NCBI GenBank assembly: GCA_047619485.1
Contig: JBLHKE010000235.1
Coordinates: 1 to 10,368, forward strand
Origin: JBLHKE01 sp047619485
GTDB taxonomy: Bacteria > Verrucomicrobiota > Verrucomicrobiia > Verrucomicrobiales > DEV007
Length of the DNA stretch: 10,368 nt
Direction of reading: 5' to 3'
Under the pieces are notes generated by a model that saw only the letters and a program-made list of their open reading frames with translations, was not told where the DNA came from and did no database searches. Numbering within the stretch: position 1 is the first letter of the stretch; each line of letters starts with the position of its first letter. The translations under genes and the position numbers were made by a program. Shown here in pieces: positions 6,271-10,368 of the stretch.

Positions 6271-9200
6271 TCAGTCTGGGATCAGGCGGATGCGGCGCAG
6301 ATCGACGAGTTCGCCTTTCAGTTCACCGGCGGGGCGCATGAGCAGGCGGTTCGTGCCCTTTTTCAGATCCACCGTTCCAAACTTGAGCTCTTTGAACTGA
6401 TCGAATCCACCGGTGCTGCCGATCTTCCCCTTGAGTTGCGAGAGATCGGTCTCGATGACGAATTCGTTGCCGGCGTTCTTGTCGTCGCAGGCGTGGAGCA
6501 GGTGGACTCGGTAGCGTCCGTCCGCTGGGGCTTGCAGGTGCCACAGTGCCGTGTCGCTCGGCATGACCCATGGGCCGATGATGTCGAGATCTTGGTGGTA
6601 GCTCAGTTTGCTAGCGAGCGTCGTTGCGAGTTTCGCCGGGAGGTCGATACTGCCATCGGCCTTGCTCTTAATGATAGTGTGGACGGCGCTGTCCTTGGCG
6701 ATTGCTTCGCCGCCGAGCTCTAGCGCGCTCCACGGAAATTTTCGATCGGCGAAGGCCTTCCTAGTCTTGGTCACGAGGCCTTCGGCAACCGGATCGGCGC
6801 CGTTCCCCCAAGCGCGTCTGGTGAAGGAGAGGATCGCGGCGATCTCTCTGTCATCGAGCGCTCCACCGAACCCGAGCCCCGGCATGTGGAGGTTCCACTC
6901 TTTGTCCTGCACTTTGACCGGTCCGATCAGGCCGTGGAGGACGATTTTCGCCAGCCGATCGGGTGGGCCATTGACCCATTCGCTGCCCGCGAGCGGCGGT
7001 GCCAATCCGGGGGCGCCGGCACCGTGAGGCTGGTGACAAGCCGCGCAGAACTGCGTGTATTTTAGCCTGCCAAGTTTGACGAGTTTCGCCTGCTCCGGGG
7101 TGAGTGGTTTGAGATCGACCTGCGCCACGCGCAGCGGGCTGTTGCCGGGCCAGGTCAAGCGCTGGCGCAGCTTCATCGCTTTCTCTTTTTCGCTAACCTT
7201 GTCGGAGCTCGCCAGCAGCGCGACCAGTTTCGGCTCTTCTGCCAGTGTGAGGGTCTTGTCTTTTTCTGAGCGGACGGTGATGACTGCATCCGCGATTACG
7301 TTCGCCCAAGCCCCACCCTCTTCGCCGATCACGAGGAGTTGGCGGACACGCTCAGGCTTGCCTTCCATGACGACGAGCGCGGCGAGGTCGGAGAGCAGGG
7401 TCTTGGTGCGCGGTCGCTTGCCGCTATCGTAGATGTACTGGAGGAATTCCAACTCCCGCCCTTTGAGTGAAGACAGCGCGGCGATCACTAACAGCGGCTG
7501 TGGGCGCGACTGCACGAGCTCGTTGATGATCTGGAAATAGTCGTCCGATTTGGACGGCAGACTCCCCAGCGAAAGCAGCGCCTGCTGCAGGACAATCTCG
7601 CTATCATTGGCGAGCAAGATCTCAACCAGCGCATCGATCAACTCCGCCTCGCGCTCCGCTACCAACAGCGGCTCGCTGACGCGCAGTGCGGTGGCGCGGA
7701 CGTATTCGTGTGGATCATCCAGCGCGGCCTTCGCGGTGTCCCAATCCAACGCGCCCATGCCGGCGAGTGTCCACAGCGCGTGCATTCGACCGAGGTGCGT
7801 CTCCCCCTCACGGGTCATTTTTTTCAACAGCGGGACCGCCTCTGCTTTGCGAACGTCGACCAACAATCGCTGTGCCGTGTCGCGCCGCCAGCCGTTGGGG
7901 TGATCCAATGTTTGCACGAGTTCCTCGGCGGTGGCCTGCGAGAGTTGCGGTGACTTGCGCTCGATGGGACTGTCCTCGTGCACGATGCGCCAGATGCGGC
8001 CGAGGTCGTTGCCTTGCTCGAGCTTCCTCGCTTTGATCTGATCGGCGACCCACGGCACCATGAAAATGACGTGCTCGATGATGCCGTGGTACATGTCGGC
8101 GATGTAGAGCGCGCCATCGGGCCCGGTGCGCGCGTTGAGCGGGCGAAAGCGTTCGTCGGTGGATGCCAGCAACTCCTGGCCACCGGGGTAGAAGCGCTCA
8201 GCCTTGAACTCGAGCCCGCCGTCGAGCTTGAGCCGCCCGATCAGGTGGCCGCCAGCCTCGGGCACGAAGAGGTTGCCGCGCGCGTCTTCCGGGAACTGAT
8301 CGCCGCGGTAGACGCAGGTCCCGGAGGCGATGGTGTAGGTGCGCAGCGTCCCGTCGTCACGCAGTTCGAGCCCGCCGAGCGTGATCTGCGGAGTCGGCCG
8401 GATCGGGAAAACCTCCTGCGCGTCGCGGGCGATCGAAATATGAACGCCCAATTCGTCGGCGTTGCGCCGCCTCACCAGCGACATCAAATTCGGATTGCGC
8501 AGCAGGTATTCCGCCGGGATGAAATCGGCGGTCGCGGCGTTGCTCTCATGGCAGGTGAAGTAGCGGCCGAGATCGTCGAAGCTGACGCCAAACTGCCCGC
8601 GGTGGATCGTCGTCGCCTCGATCAATTTCCCGTCACGGAACTGGTGGCGCTTCCCCCAGTCGGCGGAGTGCAACCAGTTGTCGATGCCACGCCGTAGGCC
8701 GTTCGCGCTATGCTGCGGGTTCCCGGCGACCCCGTAGGTGCCGACTTTGGTCTTCTTGTCGCACTGCAAATCGCCATCGAGATCCTGACAGAACCAGAGG
8801 TTGGGTGGCTCGGCCAGCAACACGCCGCCTTCGACAAACGCGAAGCTGCGCGGCATCACCAGCCCGTCCAGAAACACGATCTGCTTGTCGGCCTTGCCGT
8901 CGGCGTCGCTGTCCTCGAGCACGACCAGTTTGCAGATCGGGTCGCCTTCGCCGCGGCCGTCGAGATCGCGCATGTAACCGCGGTATTCCAACGCCCAGAT
9001 GCGACCGTCGGCATCGAACTCGAAGAAGATCGGGTTGGCGACCATCGGTTCAGCGGCGACCAGCTCGACCCGGTACCCCGGCGCGAGCTTGAACGTCGCT
9101 TGCTCTTCCGCCGGCGAAAGGACCGGCGCGGGCGGCACTTCGATCTTTTCGAAAATCTTCTTGCCGCGCTCCCAGTCCGCCCAACCATGCAAAGCTGAGG

Positions 9201-10368
9201 CCGGGCGGATCGCCGGGCGCTCTTTGGGGACGGAGCCGGTCTGGCGCGAGGTCCCACCGGACAAGCGGTTGAGCACATTGTGCGTGATGCGCTCGACGTG
9301 ACCGCCACCCGTCGCGGCGCCTCCGCCGCCGGCATCGAATTGGACATTGAATCCTGGTCCGGCGATCTGAAATCCCATGATCTCTGAATAGCTCTGATCG
9401 AGATTGTCGTAGATCATCGCCAGCGATTGATCTGGCCCGGCGATGCGAATTTTCGCACGCGCGTAGTTGCCCGGTCGATCGGCCGAAGCCTCGACCCACT
9501 GCGTGCGACTGCCGCCCGTGGCGACGAACGAGTGACCGTTCACTCGATCGATGCCGGCACCGATCGCCCATTCAAAACGCTCCGTCTCGGGAGCGGCGAA
9601 GTGGCGCAGCAAGGCGAACACCTCATACGTGCCAGCGGGCAATCCGAGGACGCGGACACCTGCCTGTTCGCGGACACCCTGTTTGCTCCACAGCATGTCG
9701 TTCATCAATCCGCTGTTGCCGACACCCTGCGGTGCGCCTGCATTCACGTAGCTTGACTGCGGCACCTTGCCCCAGTTGGTGATCGGCTGATCGCGCGCGC
9801 CAGCCCCGAACTCGATGGTGAGTTCATCAGGCAGAGTCTTGCCATCCTCATCGAGCACCTTGCCGGCGAAGTGATCATGGAGGACGTTCCAGGTTCCGCC
9901 TTTGAATACTCCCGCGGCATGCCCTGGACCGAGCGCCCCGGCAGCGTCGAGTCCTGCGCCATGGCCTGCTCCCGTGTTACTGCGCAGCCCATGCGACCAA
10001 TCCGTGGTTGCCGCGGTGAACACCGTGCCGCCTCCAGGTTTGGTGTAGATCCCCATGCAGCCGTGCTCGTGCTCGCTGCTTTTCCACAGTTCGAGAGCCT
10101 TGTCATACCAACCGAGATCACCCTCCGCCCAACGCGCCGGAGCGGTTCCCAAGATGGTGAAATTCTCAGGTGTGCCGTCTCGCCCGGTGGGCACCGGCTT
10201 GCCATTCTCCATCGTGAATTCGCAGCCGTCGCACTCGTAGCCGACGATGCTATTGGTGCCGCCAAACTCATTGCCCTCGGTCAAGCCGGTTCCCTCGAAT
10301 ACCCAGTGGTCCGGGCGGTGGACTTTGTAAGCGCCCGATGCGTCCATGAACTGCCCGTGGCTCTTATG
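6271..10368 (-). CDS. N,N-dimethylformamidase-like / PVC dehydrogenase / HEAT / haem c fusion protein (N-terminus missing)
   Basis: The frame is open to the right edge, with seven codons (HKSHGQF) preceding the first in-window ATG at 10347. The true start is therefore probably outside, and residues are numbered from that Met. Residues 1-121 (YKVHRPDHWVFEGTGL, SIVGYECDGCEF, PENFTILGTAPA, GTVFTAATTDWSHGL) and 349-362 (HVERITHNVLNRL) match the C-terminal part of the N,N-dimethylformamidase large subunit, an iron-dependent amidase family. Residues about 148-330 are an inserted beta-sandwich. Residues about 418-790 are the PVC membrane-bound-dehydrogenase domain (TIGR02604 type, propeller-like: LAPGYRVELVAAEPMVANP, FDADGRIWALE, HSANGLRRGIDNWLH, GPDGALYIADMYHGIIEH). 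Residues about 795-1065 are HEAT-like helical repeats. Residues about 1090-1185 are a haem c domain with CAACH (1101-1105) and a candidate Met ligand at 1155 (LHMPGLGF). Residues about 1210-1358 are a terminal carbohydrate-binding-like beta-sandwich ending VDLRRIRLIPD. Haem attachment implies export, but the signal peptide is not visible. It converges on the LamG gene and probably oxidises and/or deamidates an unknown substrate. Confidence 0.88.
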   Translation of the reverse strand, partial: HKSHGQFMDASGAYKVHRPDHWVFEGTGLTEGNEFGGTNSIVGYECDGCEFTMENGKPVPTGRDGTPENFTILGTAPARWAEGDLGWYDKALELWKSSEHEHGCMGIYTKPGGGTVFTAATTDWSHGLRSNTGAGHGAGLDAAGALGPGHAAGVFKGGTWNVLHDHFAGKVLDEDGKTLPDELTIEFGAGARDQPITNWGKVPQSSYVNAGAPQGVGNSGLMNDMLWSKQGVREQAGVRVLGLPAGTYEVFALLRHFAAPETERFEWAIGAGIDRVNGHSFVATGGSRTQWVEASADRPGNYARAKIRIAGPDQSLAMIYDNLDQSYSEIMGFQIAGPGFNVQFDAGGGGAATGGGHVERITHNVLNRLSGGTSRQTGSVPKERPAIRPASALHGWADWERGKKIFEKIEVPPAPVLSPAEEQATFKLAPGYRVELVAAEPMVANPIFFEFDADGRIWALEYRGYMRDLDGRGEGDPICKLVVLEDSDADGKADKQIVFLDGLVMPRSFAFVEGGVLLAEPPNLWFCQDLDGDLQCDKKTKVGTYGVAGNPQHSANGLRRGIDNWLHSADWGKRHQFRDGKLIEATTIHRGQFGVSFDDLGRYFTCHESNAATADFIPAEYLLRNPNLMSLVRRRNADELGVHISIARDAQEVFPIRPTPQITLGGLELRDDGTLRTYTIASGTCVYRGDQFPEDARGNLFVPEAGGHLIGRLKLDGGLEFKAERFYPGGQELLASTDERFRPLNARTGPDGALYIADMYHGIIEHVIFMVPWVADQIKARKLEQGNDLGRIWRIVHEDSPIERKSPQLSQATAEELVQTLDHPNGWRRDTAQRLLVDVRKAEAVPLLKKMTREGETHLGRMHALWTLAGMGALDWDTAKAALDDPHEYVRATALRVSEPLLVAEREAELIDALVEILLANDSEIVLQQALLSLGSLPSKSDDYFQIINELVQSRPQPLLVIAALSSLKGRELEFLQYIYDSGKRPRTKTLLSDLAALVVMEGKPERVRQLLVIGEEGGAWANVIADAVITVRSEKDKTLTLAEEPKLVALLASSDKVSEKEKAMKLRQRLTWPGNSPLRVAQVDLKPLTPEQAKLVKLGRLKYTQFCAACHQPHGAGAPGLAPPLAGSEWVNGPPDRLAKIVLHGLIGPVKVQDKEWNLHMPGLGFGGALDDREIAAILSFTRRAWGNGADPVAEGLVTKTRKAFADRKFPWSALELGGEAIAKDSAVHTIIKSKADGSIDLPAKLATTLASKLSYHQDLDIIGPWVMPSDTALWHLQAPADGRYRVHLLHACDDKNAGNEFVIETDLSQLKGKIGSTGGFDQFKELKFGTVDLKKGTNRLLMRPAGELKGELVDLRRIRLIPD

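Noticed and set aside
6082..6273. Bidirectional terminator between the convergent genes
   Set aside because: I looked for a GC stem followed by T-runs on either strand and found none that was convincing. Most of the space is filled by the coding-like remnant.
6181..6723. Plus-strand frame of 180 codons over the end of the giant gene
   Set aside because: It spans the well-defined C-terminal sandwich domain of the minus-strand gene, and its translation looks like an antisense reading.
7978..8697. Plus-strand frame of 239 codons opposite the PVC dehydrogenase domain
   Set aside because: It is an antisense shadow of the giant gene, rich in Val/Glu/Ala/Asp from complementary codons and without any motif.

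Overview
The window looks like accessory chromosome from a Verrucomicrobiota (or, less likely, Planctomycetota) bacterium. The evidence is a PVC-type membrane-bound-dehydrogenase/haem c protein, a DUF1080 (3-keto-disaccharide hydrolase) protein, LamG-type proteins, signal peptides on every gene whose start is visible, weak or absent Shine-Dalgarno sequences, and GC-rich wobble positions. No RNA gene, CRISPR array, insertion sequence or phage gene was seen.

Layout, left to right. (1) Positions 1-632, minus strand: the N-terminal 210 codons of a secreted DUF1080 protein, cut by the left edge. (2) Positions 633-826: a gap holding a GC-rich hairpin and a 14-bp perfect palindrome. (3) Positions 827-1144, minus: a 105-residue exported protein of unknown function. 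(4) Positions 1145-1259: the intergenic region between divergent genes. (5) Positions 1260-3224 and 3247-6081, plus: a two-gene operon with a 22-bp gap. It encodes an exported tandem metallo-beta-lactamase-fold protein and a 944-residue exported multidomain beta-sandwich protein ending in LamG. (6) Positions 6082-6270: between convergent genes, containing what looks like the stranded 3' end of a lost minus-strand gene. (7) Positions 6271-10368, minus: a giant protein open through the right edge. It joins the C-terminal part of an N,N-dimethylformamidase large-subunit-like domain (itself interrupted by a beta-sandwich insert) to a PVC propeller-type dehydrogenase domain, HEAT-like repeats, a haem c domain (CAACH) and a terminal beta-sandwich.

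Interpretation (inference): the proteins are probably all envelope or periplasmic and fit a locus for breaking down complex extracellular substrates such as polysaccharides, amides or sugar derivatives. The LamG, DUF1080 and galactose-binding-like modules would hold carbohydrate, the MBL protein would hydrolyse, and the haem protein would oxidise and pass electrons on. The actual substrate cannot be read from the sequence. The most unusual points are the domain composition of the giant protein, the reciprocal loss of metal ligands in the two MBL domains, and the gene remnant in frame behind the giant gene.
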